Positions 10,001 through 18,389 of a stretch of 40,439 bases of DNA are shown here, piece after piece. Within the stretch, counting starts at the first letter, position 1; each line of letters opens with the position of its first letter. This stretch comes from JARKQH01 sp964631605. GTDB lineage: Bacteria; Verrucomicrobiota; Verrucomicrobiia; Limisphaerales; UBA8199. Position numbers and translations under genes: made by a program. Below the pieces are notes generated by a model. It was not told the DNA's origin. It saw only the letters and a list, made by a program, of their open reading frames with translations, and ran no database searches. Where the stretch lies: NCBI GenBank assembly GCA_964631605.1, contig CAZVYG010000046.1, positions 1 to 40,439 of the forward strand, in the 5' to 3' direction.

Positions 10001-12003
10001 ATCGCCGTTTCCACCAACGACAATGCGCCCCGATACTGGAGAACGGTGCCGCTGCTGGTCGAGCCCAGGCTGCTGGGGTTGTCCACCAAGAGGGCCAGAT
10101 TGCTGACGGTGGTCAGGCCAGCATAGCTGTTGGCGCCCCCATAAAGCATCACCGTCGGCAATAGGGCTGGGTGACCAAACCCGCGCCACACGATGCCGCC
10201 GCCGCCGGATAGTTCGGCAGAGATCAGCGCGGTCGGGTAGGCGGTGGTTTCGTTACGTTCAGCGAGGAACGTTCGCGTGCCGGTGCCGAGCGAAACCCGT
10301 CCGGTCAGCTCGGCCGTCCGTTGGCTGGCCAGAATCTGAACGTCGTTGTTCAAGGTCAACAAGCCGCCGCCGGTATCCACACGCCCGCCCTCGAAGACGA
10401 GGCCGCCGAGGGATTCGCCGTAGCCATTGAGATTAAGCACGCCGTTGGTCAGCACGGTCACGTCGGTCGAGTTGGGCATCTGGCAACACTGGAGGAGCCT
10501 GACCACGTTCGAGTCGGCCGAGCCGCCCCCGACGATGAGGTCGGCCGGGATGGCATGGGCGAACCCGGAGCTTGCATGATTCAACCGCAGTTCCCGGCAC
10601 ATGACGGTGGTGTCGCCGGCGTAGGTGTTGGTGACGTTGCCGGCAAATTCGAAGGTTTGACCGGTCAAGCGCAGGCTGCCCGGCCCGCTCAGCGCATTGC
10701 TGAAGGTCATGGTGCCCTCGGAATGCAGGGAGACGTTGGTGCCGAGGGTCACCGGACCGGACCAACTCGAGTTGCCGTAGGCGTACATGGCCGCGGCGGG
10801 GAGGCGGACGTTGAGCGTGAGCGGCTCAGCACCCACGTGGACGCCCACCACGAAAAGGTTGGCGTTGCTGTTGACAACGGTGCCCCCGTCCGTCGTGCCC
10901 AAGGCCTGGCCGTGGTAAAGGTAAAGCCGGCCCTCATTGACCGTGGTGGTGCCGGCGTGCGCATTGGCATTGCGGAAGTCCAGATCACCGGCGCCGCGCT
11001 TGACCACGTCCACGCCGCTGACAATGGTGGCCGTCAGGTTCAAATCGGGACTGGCCGAGCCGTCGGCGACGGCGAAGACCAACGGCACCTTGTTCAGGCG
11101 CAGGTTGCCGGCGATAAGCGAGGTGAGATCACTGGCTTCCGTGGTGCAGTCGCCGTTGAGCGAGAGCGTGCCGGTGCCCGTGTCCACCTCGGCGCCGGTC
11201 AGGAACAACGCGCCGATGTAGTCCGAGTGGTCCAACAGGTAAAAGCCGCTGCCACGTCCCAAGACCACGGGAGCCGAGTTGGCAATTTGGTTGTTCTGAT
11301 CGAGCACCAGGTAGGTCAGGCCCGCGTTGGTCAACGGACCAGGAATGGCGCCGTTGAGAACCGACTTGTTCAAGCGCAGCGTGCCACCCAGCACGGTGAA
11401 GCCGCCCGAGTAGGTGTTGGCGCCCGAGCCGTACAACTCGACGGTGGCGTTGCCGGTCTTGCGAATCTGGCCGGTGCCACTGATCGCCCCGCCCAGCCGC
11501 AGGTAGCCGGCGTTTCCAAGCAGGTTGAGGACATTGCCGTTGAGGTTAATGTCCCCCGACAGGAAGAGCTGGGCCGCGCTGCTGATCTGCTCGAAGGTCT
11601 GCGCCGCGTCCAGCGTGATGGCCAGGGCCACGGTGTTGCTGGCGCCGCTCGGGCACTGGGAGGAAACCCCGGCGCTGAGCCGGACCGCGTTGCCGGCAAG
11701 GAAGTAATTGGTGCCGGTGAGCAGGATGCCGCCGAAAGCGGTCCCGGATGGAAAGTTGTTGGTGGCGCGCCAACCCGCGCTGGCGACCGGCGGGAAGGCC
11801 AGGTCGTCGCCGGCCACGGGGGCAATATCGCCAACCCAATTGAAGCGGTTGGTCCAGTATTTGTCCGCGCCGCCGCCGTCCCAGGTGCGGGTTGCGGCTT
11901 GGGTCTGGCACGTCAGACCCAACAATAACAGGCTGGCACCCAAGGGCGGAGTCAGGAGGCGAAACGGGCTTTTCCGAAATGAAGAACGAAGGTTAACTGT
12001 CAT
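7099..12003 (-). CDS. Giant secreted protein of autotransporter-associated beta-strand repeats
   Basis: 1634 residues with an N-terminal signal peptide (basic start, then LLTPPLGASLLLLGLTCQTQA). The body holds about eight copies of a repeat following 'SG.G.L.K.G.GTL.L.G.NTY.G.T.V..G.L', spaced roughly 110-170 residues apart between about 170 and 1170; variants include NTYSGGFTV, NTYAGTTRL and NTYSGLTTV. These are the PATR repeats that stack into a beta-helix. After them come a region resembling a passenger end (GSPGG-type turn, GGDGNDI), a cysteine-containing beta-rich region (about 1300-1540) and a short C-terminal module ending FYQLRAP. No membrane beta-barrel follows, so this is not a type V autotransporter despite the repeat name. 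The ATG has AGAGG just upstream and a strong promoter 28 bases further. Adhesion or surface coating is an inference. Confidence 0.88.
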   Translation of the reverse strand: MTVNLRSSFRKSPFRLLTPPLGASLLLLGLTCQTQAATRTWDGGGADKYWTNRFNWVGDIAPVAGDDLAFPPVASAGWRATNNFPSGTAFGGILLTGTNYFLAGNAVRLSAGVSSQCPSGASNTVALAITLDAAQTFEQISSAAQLFLSGDINLNGNVLNLLGNAGYLRLGGAISGTGQIRKTGNATVELYGSGANTYSGGFTVLGGTLRLNKSVLNGAIPGPLTNAGLTYLVLDQNNQIANSAPVVLGRGSGFYLLDHSDYIGALFLTGAEVDTGTGTLSLNGDCTTEASDLTSLIAGNLRLNKVPLVFAVADGSASPDLNLTATIVSGVDVVKRGAGDLDFRNANAHAGTTTVNEGRLYLYHGQALGTTDGGTVVNSNANLFVVGVHVGAEPLTLNVRLPAAAMYAYGNSSWSGPVTLGTNVSLHSEGTMTFSNALSGPGSLRLTGQTFEFAGNVTNTYAGDTTVMCRELRLNHASSGFAHAIPADLIVGGGSADSNVVRLLQCCQMPNSTDVTVLTNGVLNLNGYGESLGGLVFEGGRVDTGGGLLTLNNDVQILASQRTAELTGRVSLGTGTRTFLAERNETTAYPTALISAELSGGGGIVWRGFGHPALLPTVMLYGGANSYAGLTTVSNLALLVDNPSSLGSTSSGTVLQYRGALSLVETAITNETVTLHYGSQLGSAGTSRWVGPVVLEGDALFYTPYFADFEIRGLISGPGGVELISYGVIRFAGSERNSYSGQTVIASGVLELAKTGVANGAIPGPLVLGLPGGYATTTRLLAVNQIANDAPVTINQGSLLDLNGYLDAIGPLTLNGGRAISGAGGTLRLLGDVTVGNPDAPSVIEGLLDLWDPRRSFTVASNAFLDIHASVVGSSDLVKLGAGQVDLFGSNTYTGLTLVGEGFLTPLHPLALGSTNAGTIVSNRATLYLNTSVTNEALVLNGYGMPGNGALLAGVATNVWTGPITLNADSDIYVASGARRLDLLGAIQGPGGLIKAGTGTLRLGGSSANTYAGTTRLNAGTIELGKTALYGGIPGELILGDGLGGSGADVVRLLAADQIHWTAPVTLASSGLLDLAGFNESVGSVSGSGQITLGAGRLSTGGNNASTVYSGLITGAGGRLTKNGTGTLTLTANNTYSGLTTVQEGFLLVSGAQPASAVQVNVFGTLLGTGTVGHLTNYGILAPGASPGGLFASNVVIKSGAGVLAVELQGPASDQHDRVHARGLVDVTGGKLWLDISRPPTDGDQFTIVNNLGASPVVGTFTGLPEGALLTTNGLAFRLSYLGGDGNDITLTFTNTALRLAGWELSGGNGNGVIDPNECNQLNLALSNRSSTAITGLSAELIPISPGVLVTCPAAAYGDLPVGGVATNRVPFQFSTLPGLIRGTDLQFLLAVRSAAHGAFNLPLTLPSGLAGADGGGLCESCPDRTIVGTLSLLSASHANAMIRSGTASSCAAPKTCPLALLAPARRYQTIPFVNGESNACVTVTLTADQPLFSAAYSPAFEPASLCAGYLGDLGGAVSNHLSGSYSFWVPARARFEVVVEENVPGAGGTFTLDVRGGSCRPLLGIRPAGPDRVVLDWTTAALGWQLVQTNQLVNAPHPPWPPVDGQPVVVGSRWQLTNSIGGATNRFYQLRAP

Positions 12004-12315
12004 AAGCCTCTACCTGTGGTCTAATGCCAAATTATAATCTGCACTGTCCCACCGATCAAGGCATCAGTACGCCCGAGCGGTCGCGGAGGGGCTTGGTCGC
12101 TTCCCGGCACCCGCTGGATCTGCCAACGCCGGGGAGCCTTCGGGTTTCGTTTGTGACTTGCTCCCTGCAAGCGAAAGATTTGCAACCAGATATGTGAACA
12201 GGCGCAGGCGGCGGGAACTGGCAACTGGGTTGCGCCGCGTGTGTCCGCCCCGTTTCATGAAAGCTCACGTCCTACCCTCCTTGTTTTCAGGGCTCAATTA
12301 CCGTAACGTGACGCT
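12004..12315. other. Divergent intergenic region between repeat protein and subtilase
   Basis: 312 bases without a gene. The left end holds the ribosome site (AGAGG near 12007-12011) and a convincing minus-strand promoter for the repeat protein. On the plus side I see no strong promoter or Shine-Dalgarno motif in front of the GTG start of the subtilase. Short open stretches in this region look random and have no recognisable protein content. Confidence 0.6.
12031..12059 (-). promoter_or_regulatory. Strong sigma70-type promoter for the beta-strand-repeat gene
   Basis: Minus strand: TTGATC (12054-12059), exactly 17 bases, then a perfect TATAAT (12031-12036). Transcription would start near 12024, giving a leader of about 20 bases that contains the AGAGG ribosome site before the ATG at 12003. 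Confidence 0.65.
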
Positions 12316-15300
12316 GTGAAGTTCTGTTTGCTCGCACGAACGGTGGCCGGCCTGACGCTGGGATGTCTGGTGGCCGCGTCGGCTGCCCCGGCCTCCCAGA
12401 TTCGCTTCATTCAGTTGCGCAATGCGATCATCCCCACAAAGCCTTCGAAGGCTGCGGATCAAAGCTCCGCCGCGTTTGCGCCCCAGGCTCCGGTCACCGG
12501 TTTGTTTCTGATTCAGTTTCAGGGCCCGGTCCAGCCCGAGTGGCGGGAGCAACTGGCTTCGCTGGGGGTGGCGCTGCTGGAACCCGTACCCACCCACGCG
12601 TTTGTCGCGCGCTGTGAGCAGGCCCGGCCCGGAGTGCTCCGCGCCCTGCCTTTCGTTCACTGGGTTGGGCCCTACCGCCCGGAGCACAAGCTGCATCGCG
12701 GTCTGGCCGAGCAAGCCAAGGGGCGCGCGGCGGACAAGTCTTTGGATGTCGCCATTCTGGTGGCTTCCCGTGTGCCGCCCGGCGAGGTGGCCGAAGTCCG
12801 GCGCGCGTTCGCCGCCATCCGGCAGGAATCCAACCACCGCTCGGGGCCCATCCTCCGCGGCCGCATCCCGGTCGGACGGCTTGAGGCTTTGGCGCGGTCC
12901 GAGGCCGTGCTCTGGATCGAGCCGGCGCCGGAGATGAAACTTTATGACGAGATTGCCTCGAAAATTGTGGCCGGCGATGGCGGCCCCAACACCTTGTTGA
13001 CCGAGTCGCTGGGTTTCGACGGGACCGGGGTGAGGATCGCGGTGGCGGACAGCGGTCTCCACAATGGCGATGCGGCGTCCATGCATCCGGACCTGCTGGG
13101 CCGCACGCCCGCTTTCTTCTGGTATGGCAACCTCACCGACGCGGCTGATGAGCACAGCCACGGCACCCACGTCGCCGGCATCGTCGCCGGAAACGGCGCC
13201 ACGGGTGAAGTGGACGAGTTCGGAGCCCTTTATGGATTGGGGGTCGCTCCCGGCGCGGACATTATTGCCCAACGCCTTTTTGACGCCGTCGGCGGCTACG
13301 AACCGCCCTCGAGCTTTGACCGGATGACCCGCGACGCCGTCCGCGCCGGCGCGGACATTGGCTCGAACAGTTGGGGCGATGACACCCAGGGCCGTTACGA
13401 CTTGAGCGCCCGGGAATTTGACATGTTGGTGCGCGACGCCGATTGGCTGGCGGAGGGCGATCAGCCTTACATCCTTGAATTCTCGGCTGGCAATGCCGGA
13501 CCGGGAACCCAAACCATTGGCAGCCCGGCGGTGGCCAAGAACGTAATCGCGACCGGAGCGGTGGAGAACGACCGGGCGGATTTTCTCATCTATGCGGATG
13601 GACCGGATGCCATGGCCGACTTTTCGAGCCGCGGCCCCTGCGAGGATGGGCGCATCAAGCCGGACGTCGTGGCGCCTGGAACCTGGATCGCCTCGCTGCA
13701 ATCGGCCTCGGCTACCGATCAATACGCGTGGTCACCGATTTCACCCAACTACCAATACCAGGGCGGAACCAGCCAGGCCGGGCCTCATGCTTCAGGCGCA
13801 GCGGCAGTGTTTGTGCAGTTTTATCGTCAAACCCATACGAATGCCACTCCCTCCCCTGCCCTGGTCAAAGCGGCCTTGATTAACTCGGCGGTGGATTGTT
13901 ACGACGAGTTCGGCACCGGCCCGGTGCCGAACAATGACGAAGGCTGGGGCCGGATTGACCTTGTGGAGCTGCTGGACTCGGCTCGCACCTACCAGTATCT
14001 CGACCAATCGGTTCCGTTGGCAACGGGCCAGCAGTACGAGCAGCGGATTCTGGTGGATACCCAGGATGAGCCGCTCAAAATCACTCTGGTTTATACAGAC
14101 GCAGCCGGATTCCCCGGGGCCATCCCCGCCCTGGTCAATGACCTCGACCTCGAGGTGGTCGGGCCCAACGGAAGGGTCTATCGCGGCAACAGCTTCGCGA
14201 ATGGCGAGTCCGTTCCCGATACGGTCGCCTCCGACGACCGGAACAACGTCGAGGCCGTGCACCTGTGGACGCCCCTGCCCGGCGAATATGTCATTCGCGT
14301 CCGCGCCCGCAATGTGGTCACCGACGCGCGCGCCGACACGCCCGGACTCGACCAGGATTTCGCGCTGGTCGTTTCCGCCAGCATCGCCCCCCCCGGCACC
14401 GGCATCCTGACCTTCGACCGCCTTCGATACCGGGCGCCCGACCAAATGCGGCTGGCCCTGGTGGACCACGACCTGGCCGGCGCACCCACCGCGACCATTG
14501 TCCTGTCGAGCACGACGGAACCCACGCCGGAGACCCTTGTTCTTCAGGCCAGCGGCGCTTCAGGCACTTTCACCGGCGTCGTGGCCACCGTCACCGGACC
14601 TGCCGTGCCCGACGGGCGGTTGCAGGTCTCCCACGGTGACGTCATTCAGGCGCGCTATCAGGACGCCGCGCCCCCGGCCACACGTCTGTTTACGGCCACC
14701 GCCGATTTACTCGCCCCGGTCATCTCGAATCTGCATGTGACCAACCGCTTCGGCCGCGCGGAAGTGCGTTGGACCACCGATGAGCCTGCCAGCAGCATTG
14801 TGCGTTACGGTTCCAACCTTCCTTTGTCACTGTCCATCACCAGCGCGACTTTCACGACCACTCACGCCGTGCCACTCACCGGCCTGATCTCGGGCACGAC
14901 CAACTTCTTTTTTATCGTCTGTGCCGACCTGGCCGGCAACGGTGTCACCAACGACAACAATGGCGGTTTGTTCGTGGTGGTCCCGCCGCGCGCGCCGGCG
15001 ATTCTGATGGTGGATGGGTTCGTTGAGGATTTCCTTCTCGAGCCTCCCGACCTTGGGAATTACACTCGCTGTCTCGATCAACTCGGGCTTTCCTACGACG
15101 TCTGGAAGATCGAAACCGAACCCCGGCCCATCACAGCCGCCGACCTGAGGCCCTATCGCGCGGTTCTCTGGCGCCTGCCTGAATTCAGCTTGAGCCGGCC
15201 CACTTTCACCGCCGCGGAACGCACCGCCATTATTGACTACCTCAACGGCGGCGGCGGCCTTTTCGTGGCCTCCATGGAGGCTGCCAGCCGCCTCGATGAC

Positions 15301-17628
15301 ACCGGCGCGCAGGCATTCCGCAAAGAGGTCCTTCACATTGCGGACTTCGACGTGGATGCCGGCGTGCCCGACGCCGAGGGCGTCCCGGATGATCCTATTG
15401 GCGACGGGCTGTTCTTCGCGCTGGATTACACCTTCGACTACTCCGGGTTTGATTTTTCGGATACGCTGACCCCCGGACCCAACGCGGCGGGCATCCTTTA
15501 CAAAGGAGGCACCGGCAAGTATGCCGGGATTCGTTTTCCGCGCGCGGGCGTGGACAGCCCGGGTCGCGTGGTCTATCTGGGCTTTCCCTTCGACGCCATC
15601 CCCGCAGACGAGTTGCCTCCCAGCGACCGCACCAGCCTGATGCGCCGAATCCTGGTCTTCCTGGCCCCGGGGCTCAATGGCGAAGGCAGCATCGCCTTTG
15701 ACCGCGGCGCCTACACCATCCCCAGCCAGGTGACCCTGGAAATCGCGGACTCCGACCTCGAGGGTCAGGCCCAAACCACCGCAACTTTCTACACCGCCGC
15801 GCAGTCATCAGGCACGCCGCTGACCTTGGCCGCCACGACCCGGCCTGGCATCTTCCGCGCCACCGTGTCGCTCTCGGCCACCAATTCCGGCTCCCCCGCG
15901 CCGGAGTTTATCGTGCAAGACGGTGAAACCATCCGCGCCACCTATTTCGACAGCTCGCTCAACACCTTGGTCACCGCCCAGGCCCTGATTGAAACGAACC
16001 CCCCGTCCATCAGCTTTGTCTCCGCCACGCCGGGTTACGTGGACGCCTTGATTTCGTGGGAGACATCTGAACTGGCCGACACCACCGTCCAGTTCGGCGA
16101 ATCGCCTCTGCTGGGACGCAGCACCGCCAGCGATGAGCTGACCGATTACCACGAAATCAGCCTTTACCAGCTTCAGCCCGACCGGACCTATTATTTCCGA
16201 GTCATCAGCCGCGACCTCGCCGGCAACGTGGCGGTGGACGACAACGGCGGCCAACTTTACACGTTCCGCACCCTGGCGCCGTTGCAACCGCCTTGGTTTG
16301 ACGATCTCGAGCAGGGCGGCACCAACTGGGTTGTCTATACCCCGGAGGAATCCGAAATCGGGTGGCAGCTCGGCCAGCCCAGCCCGCTGTTTGGCACCAC
16401 GGCAAACTCACCGGTCAATTGCTGGGCCGCCAATCTCAATTCTTCCTTCATCTCTCAGGTCGAAAGTTATCTCATCAGCCCCGCCATCGTGCTGACCGGC
16501 GGCAACAAGGCTGTGCTCAGGTTTGCCCAGACCTACGATTTTACCTACCCGTTCGAGTTCGACATTTTCCACGCCGGGGAGGTGCTGCTGATTCCCAACG
16601 ACGCCCTGGCCCCGATCACCCTGGCCGAGTATTCGGATGACCTGGCCGACTGGCATGAGGTTGAGCTGGATCTTTCCCCTTATCTCGGCAAGGTGGTGTA
16701 TATCGCATGGCATTACTTCATGCTTTCGTTCGACCCGTGGCCGCGCATGGGTTGGATGGTGGATGACATTGCGGTCACCGTCTCGAATGTGCAGCCCGGC
16801 ACGTTGGTGATCACCAACAACCTCTGGCAGGCCGGCTACTCCCTCGCCGGGCCCTTAAGCACCAATGGCGGAGGCCGCTTCCTCGCCCTGTCCAACGCGC
16901 CCCCGGGTTCCTACACGATCGAATACGCCGACCTTTCCTTTTATCAAAAGCCCGCGGCGCAAACGCAAGTCCTCGCAGAGGGCGGCACCGTAATCTTTCA
17001 TGGCCTTTACACCTGGGCCGATGCCAATGCCAACGGCATTCCGGATGGGTGGGAGCAACGTTACTTTGGGAACGTTTCCTCCTACCGCTCCGACACGACC
17101 GATACGGATGGCGATGGGATGGCGGATTACGCGGAGTTCGTCGCGGGGACCGATCCCCACAGTCCCCCGCGCGCCTTCAAGCTCCTGGCGCGCCAGACCT
17201 CAAGCAGCACACTGCGGCTGGAATGGTCCTCCGTTCCGGGCCAGCAATACCGAGTGTTCCAAACCACCAACTTCTTGGCCTGGACGCCCTACGCTGCATG
17301 GTTCGAGGCGACTTCGACCGTGTCCCGCCTTGATATCCCGATCCCAACGGGCGCCGCCCAGACGTTCTATCGGGTGCAAGCCGGGGCGACCAACAGTCCG
17401 GCCGGCCTGGCCCCCAACCCGCGGCTGACCGTCGCCCCCTCAACCAACAACACGTTGCGGTTGTCGTGGCCGTCCGCGGTCGGGCGCGGTTATCGCCTGC
17501 TCAGCAGCACCAACGCCTCGAATTGGATTCCGGCAACCGGCTGGTTCCGTGCGCTGACGACCGCCACCGCCACCAACCTGCCGGCCCCAACCTCGCCGCA
17601 ATTCTATCGTCTCGAAGTCCAGCCTTAG
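12316..17628 (+). CDS. Giant secreted subtilisin-family (S8) serine protease, multidomain
   Basis: 1770 residues with a signal peptide (about 1-24), a long propeptide-like region (25-220) and an S8 catalytic domain. The triad is visible as D245 (IAVADSG), H282 (SHGTHVAGIV) and S486 (GGTSQAGPHASG), with the oxyanion Asn393 in SAGNAGPG; GTSQA replaces the usual GTSMA. A KP-43-like beta domain follows (about 575-690, NDLDLEVVGPNG), then two FN3-like pieces with 'VRWTTDEPASS' and 'ISWETSELADT', separated by a glutamine-amidotransferase-like segment (about 895-1110) with a GGGGLFVASME turn. Next are an immune-inhibitor/MAM-like beta domain (about 1330-1490), a calcium-type repeat (DTDGDGMADYAEF, about 1595) and two tandem copies of the C-terminal module. 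GTG is chosen because it opens directly on the signal peptide. Role: extracellular or surface proteolysis, inferred. The next gene starts 4 bases after the stop. Confidence 0.9.
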   Translation: MKFCLLARTVAGLTLGCLVAASAAPASQIRFIQLRNAIIPTKPSKAADQSSAAFAPQAPVTGLFLIQFQGPVQPEWREQLASLGVALLEPVPTHAFVARCEQARPGVLRALPFVHWVGPYRPEHKLHRGLAEQAKGRAADKSLDVAILVASRVPPGEVAEVRRAFAAIRQESNHRSGPILRGRIPVGRLEALARSEAVLWIEPAPEMKLYDEIASKIVAGDGGPNTLLTESLGFDGTGVRIAVADSGLHNGDAASMHPDLLGRTPAFFWYGNLTDAADEHSHGTHVAGIVAGNGATGEVDEFGALYGLGVAPGADIIAQRLFDAVGGYEPPSSFDRMTRDAVRAGADIGSNSWGDDTQGRYDLSAREFDMLVRDADWLAEGDQPYILEFSAGNAGPGTQTIGSPAVAKNVIATGAVENDRADFLIYADGPDAMADFSSRGPCEDGRIKPDVVAPGTWIASLQSASATDQYAWSPISPNYQYQGGTSQAGPHASGAAAVFVQFYRQTHTNATPSPALVKAALINSAVDCYDEFGTGPVPNNDEGWGRIDLVELLDSARTYQYLDQSVPLATGQQYEQRILVDTQDEPLKITLVYTDAAGFPGAIPALVNDLDLEVVGPNGRVYRGNSFANGESVPDTVASDDRNNVEAVHLWTPLPGEYVIRVRARNVVTDARADTPGLDQDFALVVSASIAPPGTGILTFDRLRYRAPDQMRLALVDHDLAGAPTATIVLSSTTEPTPETLVLQASGASGTFTGVVATVTGPAVPDGRLQVSHGDVIQARYQDAAPPATRLFTATADLLAPVISNLHVTNRFGRAEVRWTTDEPASSIVRYGSNLPLSLSITSATFTTTHAVPLTGLISGTTNFFFIVCADLAGNGVTNDNNGGLFVVVPPRAPAILMVDGFVEDFLLEPPDLGNYTRCLDQLGLSYDVWKIETEPRPITAADLRPYRAVLWRLPEFSLSRPTFTAAERTAIIDYLNGGGGLFVASMEAASRLDDTGAQAFRKEVLHIADFDVDAGVPDAEGVPDDPIGDGLFFALDYTFDYSGFDFSDTLTPGPNAAGILYKGGTGKYAGIRFPRAGVDSPGRVVYLGFPFDAIPADELPPSDRTSLMRRILVFLAPGLNGEGSIAFDRGAYTIPSQVTLEIADSDLEGQAQTTATFYTAAQSSGTPLTLAATTRPGIFRATVSLSATNSGSPAPEFIVQDGETIRATYFDSSLNTLVTAQALIETNPPSISFVSATPGYVDALISWETSELADTTVQFGESPLLGRSTASDELTDYHEISLYQLQPDRTYYFRVISRDLAGNVAVDDNGGQLYTFRTLAPLQPPWFDDLEQGGTNWVVYTPEESEIGWQLGQPSPLFGTTANSPVNCWAANLNSSFISQVESYLISPAIVLTGGNKAVLRFAQTYDFTYPFEFDIFHAGEVLLIPNDALAPITLAEYSDDLADWHEVELDLSPYLGKVVYIAWHYFMLSFDPWPRMGWMVDDIAVTVSNVQPGTLVITNNLWQAGYSLAGPLSTNGGGRFLALSNAPPGSYTIEYADLSFYQKPAAQTQVLAEGGTVIFHGLYTWADANANGIPDGWEQRYFGNVSSYRSDTTDTDGDGMADYAEFVAGTDPHSPPRAFKLLARQTSSSTLRLEWSSVPGQQYRVFQTTNFLAWTPYAAWFEATSTVSRLDIPIPTGAAQTFYRVQAGATNSPAGLAPNPRLTVAPSTNNTLRLSWPSAVGRGYRLLSSTNASNWIPATGWFRALTTATATNLPAPTSPQFYRLEVQP

Positions 17629-17632
17629 CCCT

Positions 17633-18202
17633 TTGCTCATCGCCTTCAACAAACCTTACGGGGTCCTTTCTCAGTTCACGCCGGACGGTTCGCCGAACCG
17701 GACGCTGGCCGACTTCGGACTTCCCAAGGATGTCTATCCCCTTGGACGCCTGGATGCGGACTCGGAGGGCTTGCTGCTCCTCAGCGACGAGCGCGCCCTT
17801 AACCACCGGTTGCTCCACCCGCGCCAGGCGCACGAACGCGAATACTGGGTGCAAGTCGAGCGCATCCCAAGTCCCGAAGCGCTGCAACGGCTGGGTCGGG
17901 GTATCGTTGTCCAGGGACGCCTCACCCTTCCCTGCCGCGCCTGGCTGCTTGAGCCGCAACCGGAGATTCCTCCGCGCCACCCGCCGATTCGTTTCCGCAA
18001 AACGGTTCCCACCTGCTGGATCGCCCTTGAGCTGCTTGAGGGCAAAAACCGCCAGGTCCGGCGCATGACCGCGGCCATCGGACACCCCACGTTGCGGCTC
18101 TTGCGCGTGCGCATCGGCCAGTTCCGCCTGGCCGGTCTCCCGCCGGGTGCCTGGCAAATACTCGACGCAACCGGGCGCGCCAAAGCCCTGTCATCCGCTT
18201 AG
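17633..18202 (+). CDS. rluE: 23S rRNA pseudouridine synthase, RluE type
   Basis: 189-residue protein of the RsuA/RluE branch that isomerises a uridine in rRNA; E. coli RluE acts on 23S rRNA U2457. Motifs in order: the opening FNKPYGVLSQF, the catalytic loop GRLDADSEGLLLLS with the nucleophilic Asp, a central YWVQVE strand, PPIRFRKTVPT, and the closing GKNRQVRRMTAAIGHPTLRL. The last two blocks are characteristic of RluE rather than RluB. As in RluE there is no N-terminal S4 domain. The start is a TTG four bases after the protease stop, with no ribosome site of its own, so translation is probably coupled to the protease; it is also the earliest start codon available in this frame. An rRNA modification enzyme is a surprising partner for an exported protease and may simply share its transcript. 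Confidence 0.9.
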   Translation: MLIAFNKPYGVLSQFTPDGSPNRTLADFGLPKDVYPLGRLDADSEGLLLLSDERALNHRLLHPRQAHEREYWVQVERIPSPEALQRLGRGIVVQGRLTLPCRAWLLEPQPEIPPRHPPIRFRKTVPTCWIALELLEGKNRQVRRMTAAIGHPTLRLLRVRIGQFRLAGLPPGAWQILDATGRAKALSSA

Positions 18203-18389
18203 GCCACCTGCAGGCCGCAGCCAAGGCGTGATCCCGTCTCCCTGAGAGGCACGTTCTACAAACGGTCCGTGGTTTTGCACATGCTTCACTCACGGGTTCT
18301 TGACAGTTCAGCCCTGCTGAGCATCGCGGCGGTTTCGCTCATCGCCCGGTTGCCACAGTTTGGCCGAAAGGCTCGAAACTTTGAGCGGC

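Noticed and set aside
10321..11928. Long plus-strand open frame (535 codons) across the beta-strand-repeat gene
   Set aside because: It is antisense to a well-supported gene, its translation is G/V/A/Q/R-rich with no domain, and it reflects codon bias of the opposite strand.
7099..12003. Possible direct DNA repeats or CRISPR-like array in the repeat gene
   Set aside because: The periodicity is at the protein level (110-170 residues) and the DNA copies are diverged; no constant repeats with spacers are present.
12298..13722. Minus-strand open frame (474 codons) over the subtilase start
   Set aside because: Antisense to the catalytic domain of a clear protease; low-complexity translation.
18203..18389. 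Possible small gene or terminator between rluE and the GH95-like gene
   Set aside because: 187 bases with no convincing open frame, no stem-loop with a T-run and no ribosome site; I see nothing supportable.
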